A stretch of DNA of 64,000 bases from Spironucleus salmonicida (taxonomy: Eukaryota > Fornicata > Diplomonadida > Hexamitidae): NCBI GenBank assembly GCA_000497125.2, contig CM035322.1, forward strand, positions 380,001 through 444,000, in the 5' to 3' direction. The notes under the pieces were generated by a model, which ran no database searches, was not told where the DNA came from, and was given only the letters and a program-made list of their open reading frames with translations. Position 1 is the first letter of the stretch; every line of letters starts with the position of its first letter. Position numbers and translations under genes: made by a program. Shown here in pieces: positions 12,225-24,195 of the stretch.

Positions 12225-14741
12225 ATGTAGCCTTATAATCCGTTTAAGGACATTGACAAGTAATATCTTTGTTCTGAAATAAAAATAAGGAGCACTGCAT
12301 CAAACTAAGTCGCGCTTAATGAGTTCATACTACATAAAAGTATTGGTAAAGGATCGTATGCACAAGTTAGGTCTGCATTTGATTTAGTTAGCTAGTAACC
12401 AGTAGCTATGCGATTTGTTAATAGAAAAAATTTATCAAAAAAGATAGGATTAGAAAAAGCAGATGCTATGGTTGTTAATTCAACGAAAATTCATCTACTA
12501 CTAAAAAAATCATTAGATTTGTATTAATTAATTTACTCGCCTAAGTTTTTCTAATCTTTTGATGACAAGATTCTCATACCGGTCTCTCATTAATTATATG
12601 ATAATTTTACGTCAGAGTTTACAATATAGGGAAATTTAACACCAATTGAGTAAAATGAATCTCCTGCATCTCTAAGATCCAATACCCCTAGATTTTCAAA
12701 TGAATTTATATATGATAATTGTAGTATATAAGTTTTGTAACTAGCAAATAGAGGATCAATGCTTAATCTTTAAGCTGGAGATTTATAGTTAAAATAACTC
12801 TTATTACAGGTGGCTGAATAGATATGTGAAATGCATCAAAAGCGAATTATTCACTGTGATCTTAAAAGCGATAACATATTATTAATGGATTAGGATGATG
12901 TATTAATTGCAAAATTATCTGATTTTGATACAAGTATAATTTTAGAGGATACATATTTAAGGATTGAGAAAATATAAAATATTTTAGACAAAAATGAGTT
13001 TGAAGGACTCAATTTTATTATAGTTGATAGCTATCAAGCTGATTTCATTGGTGAAATAGTATCAACGCCAGCCATTTCTGCACCAGAAACTAGAAATTGT
13101 GCAAGTGCTTTTATGGGCGTGGAAACAGATATTTGGTAATTTGGTTAGCTATTATTGTAACAATTTTGTGGTGCAAATAAAAATATTTCAGTCGGTAGAA
13201 ATTCAAAAGAGTTTGAAATAATAGAATATTATTATAGTTATGATCTTGCTGATTTAATAGCTGGATTAACTGAAATAAACCCTGCATTACGATATGACAT
13301 GAATTTAGTTGTCGAGCATTCATTTTTTAAAAATACTGTTTCGGATATTAGTTAATTCCATAGTCTAGTATCAAATTTTAAGGCAAAAAAAGTAATTTAT
13401 TCATCCAAAGATATTTTACTAACCGGCGAATTAGTAGAATATGCCAATACATAGTAATAATATGAGTTTTTGCTTTTCTTAGAAGCAATGATAATTTAAG
13501 ATATCAAACCATTATTTATTGGATAAAAGGAATAATTCTCATTACGTTAAAACTAAAATGAAAAGTTTTATGATATATTCAATTTATTTATGAGCATATT
13601 AAATTAACTGAAACGAGAAATATTTTAAATAAAGAGATCAGAATCTGCTCGATATAAAACTAAAAAAATTTAATATAATTCCAAATTTTATTAGCTGGAT
13701 TATATTTATAAGTTTTTAACTCCAGAAATTTGTTTATTTTTTAACTAAAATAAAATTTTGATTCGATAAATTACTTGTATTAGCTCTGTTGATGTCAGGG
13801 ACCTGCAAACTTTTCCAAGACACTGCTTATACAAAGCTTGTTAAGGGATATAATATCTTAATATACTAACACGACTAATATAATTTAATATGTATAGATG
13901 TTATTATCAATCCGACCATTAATACACGCCATAAACTATATATTAGACATTTGAGTTAGATGTTGAAAGAAGAAAAGCTCAGCTTACTCGTGCTGAATTG
14001 AATCCGATTAATTTACCAAAACTTAATGTATAGCAATCTATATACAATATTTAAGCGATAATGCGAGATTAGTTAGAGGAGAAAAGTGTATCTAGTAAAG
14101 CTCACTTTGAAGCTTCGTCAGATGACCTAGAAGATTTGCCATGTAAATTTACTCCAGCAGTCACAGAGTAATTTTAAGCAAAGATGCCAAAACTTAACAT
14201 GTAACTAAATTTACCCACACTTAATTTTCCAGTTTTTGTAAAATAGTTAGAGGAGGTTGAAGATCCTAAACCAACATATGAACATCGGACAAATATAAAC
14301 AGTTAGGAAATAGAATCAATAATACCGGAAGAATATACAGATACTTCTAGCATAGATTCATCAGATAATCCGAATTTTGTAGAAATAAAATAAGTACTAT
14401 CGGGGTAGAATTTACTTAGTAAATAAAATAATTCGTCTTTAAGAAGATCTACTCATGAAAAATTTGAACCAATTGACTGGCAGGTTCTATAATCATCAAT
14501 GCTTCCAACTATTAAAGAAGAAAATTTATACAATTCTAAAAGTTAAAATGCACTAATTTTATAAGAGACATCTTCTAAAACAGACAAAAATTAATTATAG
14601 GAAGCTGATGAAGATCCTGGTCTAGAAGAATTATATAAACTAACTACATTGTTTGCTGTTACTATTGTTACTGAAATTGAAGAGTTGGATATCGATATTG
14701 ATTAATATGATATAGGGGAGTGTAGTTCAGGGTCAATTTGA
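12225..14741 (+). CDS. Protein kinase-like protein with altered catalytic motifs
   Basis: 838 residues. An N-lobe glycine loop (GKGSYAQV) is followed by VAMRFV, where Arg replaces the ATP-binding Lys. The catalytic loop is IIHCDLKSDN (HCD for HRD) and the metal-binding motif is SDFDTS (DFD for DFG). Both catalytic Asp residues remain, and SAPETRN plus TDIWQFG mark the C-lobe. The N-lobe is faintly CaMKK/LKB1-like. An Asp/Ser-rich region of about 280 residues follows in the same frame; no TGA separates it, although an ATG at 13890 could mark a separate gene. It may be a weak kinase or a pseudokinase. Confidence 0.82.
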
Positions 14742-14811
14742 GTTGTTGAATAATTTGTATATTTTGTATATTCCAGTATTAATTTTAATATATAGTAGAT
14801 TAAATTAAAAA

Positions 14812-15129
14812 ATGTCATCCTTAGTAAAAGCCGTTATTCCAGCTATATTTGAGGGTTATTTGCAATTTTATAATAATTTATAAATGATTACAACGTAAAC
14901 GTATAGCCAATTAATAAAAACAGCCAAAGAAGTACAAACTTTTAATAATATACCTTATAATTTAGGAATACTTGTTCATCAAATGAAAAAAGATACAGCA
15001 AAGTAGATCTTTGATTTGCAAGATGGTGAAGTGCTAGATGTTAAATTTAATGAATTAATGAAAGCAAATAGTGTTAGTAGTTATCTTTAGTGCAAAATAG
15101 ATGAAGCTTATAAGATTTTACAAGTCTGA
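14812..15129 (+). CDS. Hypothetical protein, 105 residues
   Basis: 105 residues, helical, with in-frame TAA/TAG read as Gln. An A-rich leader precedes the ATG. It fills the gap between the kinase-like gene and RPL15 on the same strand. No membrane span, signal peptide or motif was seen and no family was recognised. Confidence 0.58.
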
Positions 15130-15255
15130 TTGAATTAATCTATTTAATATATATTAATTAAACATGTATAGTTTATATTATATAAATATAATTATAATTA
15201 TATAATATTAATAATATTAATTAATTAGCATTTTAATTTCCACTCCTTCTGTTGC

Positions 15256-15870
15256 ATGGGTGCCTTTAAGTATATCTAAGAATGCTGGAGAAATAAACAA
15301 TCCGAAGCTGCTACCTACATCAAGAGAATCAGAACTTGGGAGTTCAGACAGCTCTCTAAGATTGTCCGTGCTTCTCACCCTACTCGTCCTGAAAAGGCAA
15401 GAATGCTCGGTTATAAGGCTAAGCCTGGATATGTTATCTTCCGTTGCCGTATCCGTCGTGGTGGACGTGTTAGAAACTGTAAGCATCACATTTGGTATGG
15501 TAAGCCTCGTAATATCGGTACCGTTGGTCTTAAACCTAAGCGCTCTCTCCGTGCTTATGCCGAAGAGAAGGTTGGCAGAAAGATGGGTTCCCTTCGTGTT
15601 CTTAACTCTTATTGGGTTGCCCAGGACGGTACTTATAAGTGGTTCGAAGTTATCTGTGTTGACACTATGAGACCCGAAATCCGTAACTCCCCCACTGAGA
15701 ACTGGATCTGCAATCCCGTGCACAAGCACCGTGAACTCCGTGGTCTTACCGCTGCTAACAAGTCCTCTCGTGGTCTTACCAACAAGGGGGTAGGTTCTAT
15801 GAAATCTAGACCTTCTAAGTAGGGTACATGGAGACGTAATCACAAGCTTAACCTCAGAAGATACAGATGA
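15256..15870 (+). CDS. RPL15: Large-subunit ribosomal protein eL15
   Basis: 204 residues, the same length as human RPL15. It opens MGAFKYI and continues with WEFRQLSKIVRASHPTRPEK, VIFRCRIRRGGR, GSLRVLNSYWVAQDGTYKW, NPVHKHRELRGLT and a WRRNHKLNLRRYR end, covering the whole family. TAA at codon 8 and TAG near the C-terminus fall where the protein continues and the only stop is TGA, direct evidence for the Gln code. Codon use is biased toward C-ending codons, as expected of a highly expressed gene, and the gene is far richer in G+C than its flanks. Confidence 0.97.
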
Positions 15871-15982
15871 TGAGTTAATAATTATATATTCGTTTTTCAT
15901 ATTAACTAATTATGTATTTAAATTTTTGTTTTTCTATTATTATTTTATTTTGAATAATGTTAAAAACTGATAATACAAAAAA

Positions 15983-17362
15983 TCATTTCTTTAAGTTTTA
16001 TGATGATACTACTGATAATGTCTGGGTTAGTTACTGTACTTAACCTCGTAGTTACTCTATTTCTGATTAAAGTTGTGATATAATTTCATCTTTATCAAGT
16101 TTTTATACTGGTTCAGTAGCAGATAACTCAAGATCCTCTAGTTCTAGTTAATCCACTTAATTAAAACTATGCTTAGAAAGTGAATCTTTCCCTTTTCGTT
16201 TTTTCTTTCCCTTTTCACTGTTATCAGCTTCTATAACGACAAACGATTTTAGAAGCTCTTTTTTTATTAATGGAGGCCGACCACGTTTTCGAGGATTCCC
16301 ATTAGCATCTAGTTTTAACTATATCTGTGAAACATCTGTTTTATGCTTCCGACCCCTATTGCTTTTTTATTATTCGTTTATTGATAAAGTTGAATTGTGT
16401 AATAAAGAGAGTAATTATTCTGAAATTTTATAAGGATATGTTAAAATTTTTATTACTCTATCTTGAGAAAGGGTAAAATTATCCTTTTAAAATCCATTAA
16501 TTAACTTAATTTGATCAAAATTAATATCTAAATTTTTGGCTTCCGGTAAAAACTCATTTTAGCCTACCCATTATGTTTCTTATTAAAATTTGTACATTTC
16601 TTTATCGCGCTTACCTCTAGCTCGTGAAATCTTTAACACCCATCCTCGAAAATTTAATTTACAATAATCATGAATAGAAGGACACAATATACCAAAACAA
16701 CAAGGCTTTAGATTATTTTAGAAAATGAAATTATTTGGCATCTTACCTTGAAAAAAAGTCAATATATCTACTTCAAGTATAAAGAACAAATTCTTGTTTT
16801 ACAAATAAACTAAGCCAGAATTGAAATGCAAAAAATTTAATGGTGGATTAGTTAATTATAAGTCTTAGGGAGCTTCTTCTAAATTCAATTCTACGATTCC
16901 TATATTATTATAAGCAATTGCCTTATTTTAGCCAAGTATATAAGTAAATTATATCGATGATTTGTACATAAAGATAAAAGATTTAGATTAAAAATCGTAT
17001 TTAAAGAACTCTTAATTATTATAGACAATAATGTTATTGTTTAAAGTAGTAGCATGATAAATTTGGTCATTAAGATTGTTAATTATAAAATTAGGTATTT
17101 AGCCTAAGAATGTGACTGTATTTACAGAGAATTCGTATAAATTATTTAATACTTATCCATAATATCGGTTTTTATGATAGAATGTTATATATTAGTATGA
17201 TTATGCATCTTTGTCCAAAATAAATGAAAAATCATCTAACGGCTCCTATTTTAGAATTTAAAACTATTCATTCGTTGTATAAATAGAGTATTCACTATAG
17301 AATATAAAATTATGCTCAAATGGTCGACAAAAAGTTCGTTTTTCCATCGGCAAAATCTTCAT
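15983..17362 (-). CDS. AT-hook DNA-binding protein with C-terminal coiled coil
   Basis: 459 residues. The first 230 or so are rich in aromatic residues and strand-like, possibly a propeller or beta domain with no clear repeat signature. Two basic motifs follow: NRGRKHK and a canonical AT-hook, RKRGRPPL (about residue 355), which binds the minor groove of A+T-rich DNA, then a Lys-rich stretch that could be a nuclear signal. The C-terminus ends in a short leucine-rich coiled coil. A nuclear chromatin or transcription role is likely. The family of the N-terminal part is unknown. Confidence 0.74.
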
Positions 17363-17487
17363 TCTATGTAATAGATGAGGAATGGAAATTATAAATAAAT
17401 TAGATTATTATATTACATACAATCATTCTGTTCATAGAATTAAAAAGAAAAAGAGCATGAATATTAAGCTATAATATATAACTATAC

Positions 17488-18897
17488 TCATTATTATATT
17501 TATTCTATTAATGACGCTTATTCTCTTCCTGATTTAATCCAATCTATGATTAATCTTGTTAAATATCTGTTTTCACAGTATTATATATTTATGTCAGGTA
17601 ATATCCTTTTAAATAATCCACACCTTTTCTCCTCATCATATAATTACCAAATTACTCGCTTTTCATAGTCAGTTATTTTTGTTAAATCAATTTATTATTA
17701 ACCCTCTGACTAGCTCATTATAGGAGCTAAGGTATCACCACTTAGTCTAACGCCAACAATATCAAAAATTGTTTTCATGAGAGGATATTTTAATTTTTTA
17801 TCTAACTCAGTACTAGTACCTGTACTACACTACACATTAACTTCAAGTATTTGAATTTAACACGTCCTTGTGATTACTATATCGACACCATACATTGCTG
17901 CTACCTTTCTAGGAATAGCTAAACTAGTTTTTGCCATTTTACCTTTCAAATTGAGCTTAGGCTCAGATAGAATAAATATTTATTGTACTGCTTTTTCAAT
18001 TTCAGCTTTTATGTAAGAATATACCTTACCATCTCCATCAATAGTGTTTTCAATTGGAACTTCGTCAAACACACTCCGATTTTAGTCTAAATACTTAAAT
18101 AAGTCGTTAGCTAATTGTTTATACGCTATTTCTTCAATTGAGTCATCATCTTCATTCGTTGACTCTTCTTGTTGGTTGTATTTTGCTTTTTTATCTTCTT
18201 TATTTACTGCATAATTTGTTAAATGCATGCGTTTTTAATTTTTATTATCGCGAGAAGGTTTTTACCATTTTTAGGTCGCAAACCTTGCAATTCCATCATC
18301 GTATAAATATACTATTAATGGATCTACAGAGCTTAAAAATACGTACATCCGAAGATCAAATTTAAAACCGTTTACAAGTACTGGTTTCACATATTTTTAC
18401 AATACTGCTGCTCTTTGTTTTGGTATTTTACTATTTGCAGACATAATTTTGATCCCATTTCCACGTGCTTATAGCGCAGGTTTATAAAGGAATATTCCAG
18501 TATTGAGGGCTTTGAATGCATTACCCGCTTACTCAGGTAGAATATATGTCTCAGGTATGAGTTGTGTATGCTTCATCAGGCGTGCTAGATTGTCTTTTCG
18601 TCCGAAAATGGAACAACCAGGTACTTAGAAATAAATAGCGTTTTTTGGTAGTTACTAGTAGAATTCAGTAGATTTAGGACAACCCCATCCAATTTGAAAT
18701 GATCTAGGCTTTTTATCTTTGCGGATTACAAAGTTGTTGTCGATAAGTGTCTACTTTGTGCACAATGATGAGTTTCCTGATATAAACGCAACAAGCTTTA
18801 GATGCTGCTACTTTTATACATCATACGATTCTTCTTACACGAAACGCAGAATTGACCCGTCTGAGCTAATTTTTGGAAGTGATACATAATTCATCAT
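17488..18897 (-). CDS. Tubulin tyrosine ligase-like (TTLL) glutamylase/glycylase
   Basis: 469 residues, an intact TTLL domain: WGCPKSTEFY near the N-terminus, YILPEQ, the ATP-grasp segment KPALQARGNGIKIM, VNGFKFDLRMYVFLSS, YDDGIARFATQKW, and the characteristic MHLTNYAVNK. These enzymes add Glu or Gly chains to tubulin in axonemes and cytoskeletal arrays. The C-terminal quarter is helical. It is divergent from the REEP/Yop1-like gene across a 119-bp promoter that holds a perfect 20-bp palindrome. Confidence 0.91.
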
Positions 18898-18931
18898 TTC
18901 TAATAAGATTCCATTTATAAATCTAACTTAT

Positions 18932-18951
18932 ACTATATAATATTATATAGT
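18932..18951. promoter_or_regulatory. Perfect 20-bp A+T palindrome in divergent promoter
   Basis: The sequence actatataatattatatagt is its own reverse complement. It lies in the 119 bp between the TTLL start (minus strand) and the REEP/Yop1-like start (plus strand). A symmetric TATA-type box would suit bidirectional initiation, which is known in diplomonads. This role is inferred from position and similarity to the other palindromes in the window. Confidence 0.5.
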
Positions 18952-19016
18952 AAATAATTTCAGAAACAAATTATGCGCAAATTTATATTAGTAGATAATA
19001 TAAATATAATATAAAA

Positions 19017-19322
19017 ATGGGATTTTTCAAAGCATTTACTCAGATAACCTGCTTCTTTTCAGTATTCATAGTAGGATTTTCGGCTTTGTAAATAAGCATA
19101 GATCCAAAAGCAGCATAAGAAGATGTGTTATTTTACTGGTTTTTATTTGGAGTTGCACTCATTGCAGATCATATTTTGTACTTCTTGCCATATTATTTTG
19201 TTTTAAAAGCCACATTTTTCATAATAATAGCCCAACCAGAGAGGTGCTAAAACCTGAGGCAGTAGTGGCTTCCTTTTATTATAAAATTTTCTCAACTGAA
19301 GTTCAAAAAGGAAATCGAATGA
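19017..19322 (+). CDS. REEP/Yop1 (TB2/DP1/HVA22) family protein
   Basis: 101 residues with two paired hydrophobic segments. The central stretch YWFLFGVALIADHILYFLPY, followed by a second hydrophobic hairpin and a CQNLRQQWLPF segment, matches the TB2/DP1/HVA22 pattern (Y...G...E/D...W.PFYY...W...P.......Y...L.PF). Family members form wedge hairpins that curve tubular endoplasmic reticulum. It is shorter than animal REEP5 but near Yop1 core size. Confidence 0.7.
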
Positions 19323-19352
19323 TTATTATACATTAATTTTATTCTAAATTAA

Positions 19353-19967
19353 ATGGCCTTCTCACCAATGAAACAAAAGATGAATAGAGTTAAGAGACTA
19401 GTCAAGGCTAAGCTATATAATACTATGATATGTTATTTGCTAAGTTTAATTGTCAGTGTAAACTGGCGAATTGTAGTTTACAGGGCTCTAATAGGTCTGC
19501 ATGCTCTAGCAACGACATCGCTATATTGGCACATGATGAAGTTCCTAACTCACAACGATATTCCAATGAGCGTTGTTTTAACAGGGTCTATGGAACCAGG
19601 GTTCATACGTGGTGATGCCGTTGCTCTCTACACTCTTTTCGACTAAAAGCCAGTCGATGTTGGTGATATTGTGGTATGGAAAATGACACAAAAACCAGTA
19701 CCGATCGTACACAGAATTATTGAAAAGCGTATAATCGGTGACCAAATTGGTTATATTACAAAAGGGGATGCAAATGCTGATTCTGATGTTTAGTTGTACG
19801 ATAATGGACTTGTCTATATTTAGGATAAGGATTTAATGGCAACTGGGGATTTTTTGACACCTACACTTGGTTATTAGACTTTATATTATACAGAGTCGTT
19901 GTTGTATAGGTTTTATTACTTTTACAACATAGTATCAAGTGCTATTATGGGATATTATGCAGGATGA
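19353..19967 (+). CDS. SEC11: Signal peptidase complex catalytic subunit SEC11
   Basis: 204 residues. An N-terminal membrane span is followed by the S26B active-site elements: LTGSMEPGFIRGD with the nucleophile Ser near residue 78, VHRII with the eukaryotic His near residue 120 in place of the bacterial Lys, and KGDANADSD. A C-terminal hydrophobic segment follows. It cleaves signal peptides on the lumenal side of the ER. Start and length agree with the family. It lies 30 bp after the REEP-like gene and 11 bp before the stop of the convergent cathepsin gene. Confidence 0.95.
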
Positions 19968-19978
19968 TTTGTTATTTA

Positions 19979-21310
19979 TCACTCGTATTCATTAGCGTTT
20001 ATTTTCTAGTATCGGCCTTTTTTACCCTTAATACATTTGAATATAATAAATCCTACAATTCCTAGAAGTATAACAATGAAGACAACGCTACCAATGATAC
20101 TTCCAACATCTAAATTGCTGATTGGGATAAAATGTCCATTGTCCTCATCAAATCCATTTTTACCTCTCACAATGTGGAAATCATTTTCATATGTTTTATT
20201 ATTTACTCCATCTGTCATATTATAATTCTTTGGGATAATAGCATATGCATAACTCTCTATACAGAGATCATTATCACCTTCTTTAATATAAAAACTTCCT
20301 TGATTACCCCATTATGTACCCCATGAATTTCTAACTAACCATGCATTTATACCTTTAAATTTTCCATAACCTATGAAAATTACTTGATGATTACTTTTAC
20401 CAGATTTACAACCAATACCTTTAATGACATGTTTTCCATCATAGCTTGCTAACATCATTGAGGAAGTTGAAGTTTCGGTTGTATGAAGTGTTGTTACTAC
20501 TGCAATACCTCTTGCTAAGTAAGATTTAACCAAACTGGCATTAAACTTGGAGTTTGTCAGAAGTGAAATAACTGGAGTTGTACTAATGTCCATAGTTTAA
20601 AATTACTTACTAAGAGGAAATATCTTGAAAGGTAAAATTTGATCTTTTTTCGCTAATTTTGTTGTGAGATCATTGTTAATATTAAATTCATTTTGATGCG
20701 CAAAATAATCATAGGGATAGTTACTTTCAGCCTCCACCGTTGGAATAGCTATAGGATTACTCTAGATATAAGAAAACCCTGCGACTGCATCTCCACCAGA
20801 ACAGTAGTTGTTCATTCCTCTGATGTTAGATAGCAGAAATTAAGTTGATGTAAACAACTATTTGCCTCCTAAAGGCTCTAAATTTATTGTTTATTGATCA
20901 TGAAGTAGAGAATTTTCAAGAAGACCACTAATTCCAAAAGCCCAGCAACCACCACAAGATTATTAATCTCTTGAATGTGTCATAAGTCCTTACTCGCGTA
21001 AATCTACTGTTGGAGGTATAAGATCGAAAAGTGGGAGAATATTTTCAGCATAACAATAAATATTTTAACATGTAAAACCTTATGAAAACTCTTTCTCTAG
21101 CTTTATATGGTTAGAAAGACTTGAAAAATCTCGATCAAATATATGAGTTATTATACATTATGAACAATTTATAGATAGAAATTTGTTGTAATTGTTACAA
21201 AAAATATTTTGTCTGTATAGAGTAAAATCTTTATTATATTGTTATATAAACTCCAAATATGCTGGTTCGCATAATTTTGAGGATGGAATAAATCCTAAAA
21301 TTAAGATCAT
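19979..21310 (-). CDS. Papain-family cysteine protease with C-terminal membrane anchor
   Basis: 443 residues. A short signal peptide (MILILGFIPSS), then a propeptide resembling inhibitor I29 (YLEFIQQYNKDF). The mature enzyme starts near PPTVDLREQG with active-site QQSCGGCWAFG (Cys about residue 118), CSGGDAVAGF, catalytic His in SNHQVIFIGYG (about 307) and Asn in LVRNSWG (about 329). After the catalytic domain come about 50 residues and a transmembrane helix (VGSIIGSVVFIVILLGIVGF) with a short cytosolic tail. The anchor implies action at a lysosome-like, vacuolar or surface membrane. Confidence 0.91.
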
Positions 21311-21752
21311 TTATATGATTGTCAGAGATATATTTTATAAATTAATATATATAATAATCAAAAATATACAGATTATCGTATAGTTTTGAATCTATCAAAT
21401 ATTTATATAGTATGATTAAATAATAATTACATAAATATAATTTTAATAATATAATGTATACTTAAGCCACTAAAAATATTATCCCATCAATGCGATAATT
21501 TATATAGAATATTTTAGGAAATATCAGTAATTAAAACATTATGGGAGACGGTTAATCTTATATATGTGTGCTTATAAATCCGGTGTAATAGGAATGAGTA
21601 CCAAAGAAAATAATATCTAAATAAATTAACATATATAGAATCTTTATCAACATTGCAATCATTATCAAAAATCGATCGAGATTTCCAATTAAAAGGATTA
21701 ATTTAAATATTATAATTATAATATTTATTTACTTTCCACATTCCGCAAAATT
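21311..21752. other. Divergent intergenic region between cathepsin and RSP4/6
   Basis: A 442-bp A+T-rich stretch between two divergent starts. I see no gene in it. Near the plus-strand gene it holds a perfect 20-bp palindrome, listed separately. Confidence 0.6.
21706..21725. promoter_or_regulatory. Perfect 20-bp A+T palindrome upstream of RSP4/6
   Basis: The sequence aatattataattataatatt equals its own reverse complement and ends 27 bp before the RSP4/6 start codon. It resembles the palindromes at 18932 and 39201. A core-promoter role is inferred. Confidence 0.45.
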
Positions 21753-24182
21753 ATGGACAAGCGTATTTCAGACTTTTTAGACTATCTTCAGATAAAGAAT
21801 GAATATGGTCAAACATTATATGGTCATCTAGCCTAAATTATAGCTAAACTACTCGACGATAAGCCAGCTAATGCAGTTGGTGCTATGACACCTATCTCTT
21901 TAGAAATTAAGAAAGCGGCTGGCGCATCAGAGTCAGAGAACTAATACGAGTCACAATTAACTTAAGAAGAGTATGAACTAGTTGAGCATATTCTTTCCTT
22001 ATATTAACGTAAAAACTAATCAATTAATAAATAAAAAACTTTACCTATGTAGTAAGAAAATAATACTAGGACAATAACTACAAACGTTATTTAATTAAAT
22101 GAATAATTGAAATTAGTAGGCTCGGGATTTGATGATTTAACTGCGTAGTTAATTTAAAAGCGGCTGGACACATTTGTAATAGAGCGTAAGGGATTTTTCT
22201 CAGAAGTTAAATTTTTTGGTAAATTTGACTGTAAAAAGGGTGATTATTGGGTTTTAGAGTGTTTACCTGCTAAAAATCGCAAGAAAATGTATAGATTCAA
22301 CGGTTAGGCATTATAATTTGATGAATTTAGCACTCCTAATAATTGTAAAAATCTATAGGCTTTTATTCCTGAAAAAAGAATTCACTTTTTAACAGAAAAA
22401 AAAGTTAAAAAGATGTAGGAGTATTTAGCAGGTATCATAGATAAAATAGATCCCGACCAACTCAACTTTGATCTGACTACAACCACACCACCTCCTAAGA
22501 TTACGGTTTAATCGATTTATCCTGCGGGTGATAATGTCCATTATCAAGGTGTAAATAAGTTTATTTACTTTGTTACAAAAGATTTGACAATTGAAAATAC
22601 AACATGGATTCGTCTTCCAGATATTGAAGCTAGATAATTAAGAGTTTCAAGATTTGTTAAAGCTAGGCTTAGTGGTGATCTTACTATCCGACCATGGGAT
22701 AAAATACCTCCTTTCCCTGGTTGTGAAGCACATTTCCTTAGATGTCTTATTGCCAGAATTAAACATGGAGCTACATTAGCACCGGCACCTTGTTTAGCTA
22801 TGCCCGAAGATCCTGAAGTTGAGGAAGAAGAATTAGATGATAAGCAATAGGAAATTGAGAAAAAGAAAAGATTCATGGACCCTAATATTGTAAATAACTG
22901 TTTCAAAGATGATATCGAAGTTGATGAAATGGAACAAAAACGATTAAATAAACATTTATTAATGTGGCCTGCTATAAATAAAGAAATAGATGCTATTGAA
23001 TATGAAGAGCTGTTATCCTTAGATAATTGGGTTCATACATGTCCTATTCTTTCTCACCGTGGTATAGTTTTACCATTTGAGTTACCTGAAGATGCGGAAC
23101 CTGAGGAAGAACCTGAAGAGGAACCCGAAGCTGAAGAAGAAGAAGTTCAAAAAGAAGAAGACGAAGTAATAGAGGAGTAACATGAAGGAGAAGAAGAAAA
23201 AGGTGAAGAAGATGAAGAGGCCCAACCTATTGATATTGGTCCTTCAGCTAAAGAAAGATTGGATGCACTATATAAGGAAGCAGATTAAAAGCGTATACTT
23301 GATGAAAACGCAATAGCTGTAAAAGAAATTACCAAGACTAAGGTAAAATTTATTGCCCCCGCTCCCCATTGGCAATTAGTAAGAGATCCATGGGATGCCC
23401 CTATTAAGGAAAATAAGGGAATATATATAATGGACAGATTTTTTGGCTTAGAAATTAACCCTGTTGATATTTAATGCAGGCAGTAGGAATTACCTGAAAA
23501 AGAATAGTTATATTGGGATAAATAACAAGAAGTAGAAGATAAATTGAAGGAGTAAGATGAAACTTTAAATGAAGGTGATTTCTATGATGAAGAAAAAGAG
23601 CTTCCACAAGGTGATAGGCCAGAATAAATGGCTGCTGCGTCTGGAGATTCAGAAATAATTATTCATACAAATAAAAAACAAGAGATCAACATTGCTAGCG
23701 AGTTACCTAAAGTGCCTCCTTATAAGGTTATTACTAACAAACTTTTATATAAGAACTCCCCCGTTGCAATTGCCTCATAGCGTTGGAATGGTCTGCTTAA
23801 TATTGTATACAATCATTCGAACCAGGATGTCATAGCATTTGCTTCTGTTTATATTGGTGATGGACAGTAAACGAATTAAATTAATAGTTTTGATTAAATG
23901 AGGTTCTGCTTACCTCCTCCAATGTGTATCCCACCGAATGATCTTTTGGAAGAACCGGATCTTATACATGAATTAGAAAAGGAAGTATAAGAAAGAGAAG
24001 GTGATATGGAACAAAAGGATCGTGATAAGATTGCTAATATTAAAGCAGAGAGAGCCGAGAAAAAGAGATTAAGAATTGAAGATAAGAAAGCTAAAGAGGA
24101 AGCAGCTAGGCTTGCTTTAGAAGAGAAGCATGAAGGTGAAGAAGAGGAAAAATAAGAGGCTGAAGTTGCACCTACAGAGTGA
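21753..24182 (+). CDS. Radial spoke head protein RSP4/6
   Basis: 809 residues. The N-terminal YGQTLYGHLAQIIAKLLDD and KPANAVGAM match the start of RSP4/6 proteins (LY.HL..VL..IL...P.NAVD). FIYFVTKDL, WIRLPDIEA and the family hallmark FPGCEAHFLRCLIARIKHG occur mid-protein, and the C-terminal half carries LPKVPPYKVITNKL-like and ASQRWNGLL segments. Two Glu-rich insertions and a charged helical tail make it longer than many homologues. The protein belongs to the axonemal radial spoke head, which regulates dynein. Confidence 0.9.
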
Positions 24183-24195
24183 TATAAAATTAATC

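Noticed and set aside
13890-14741. Separate gene starting at the ATG at 13890
   Set aside because: The frame is continuous with the kinase-like protein upstream and no TGA separates them. It is kept as one gene, with the alternative noted there.
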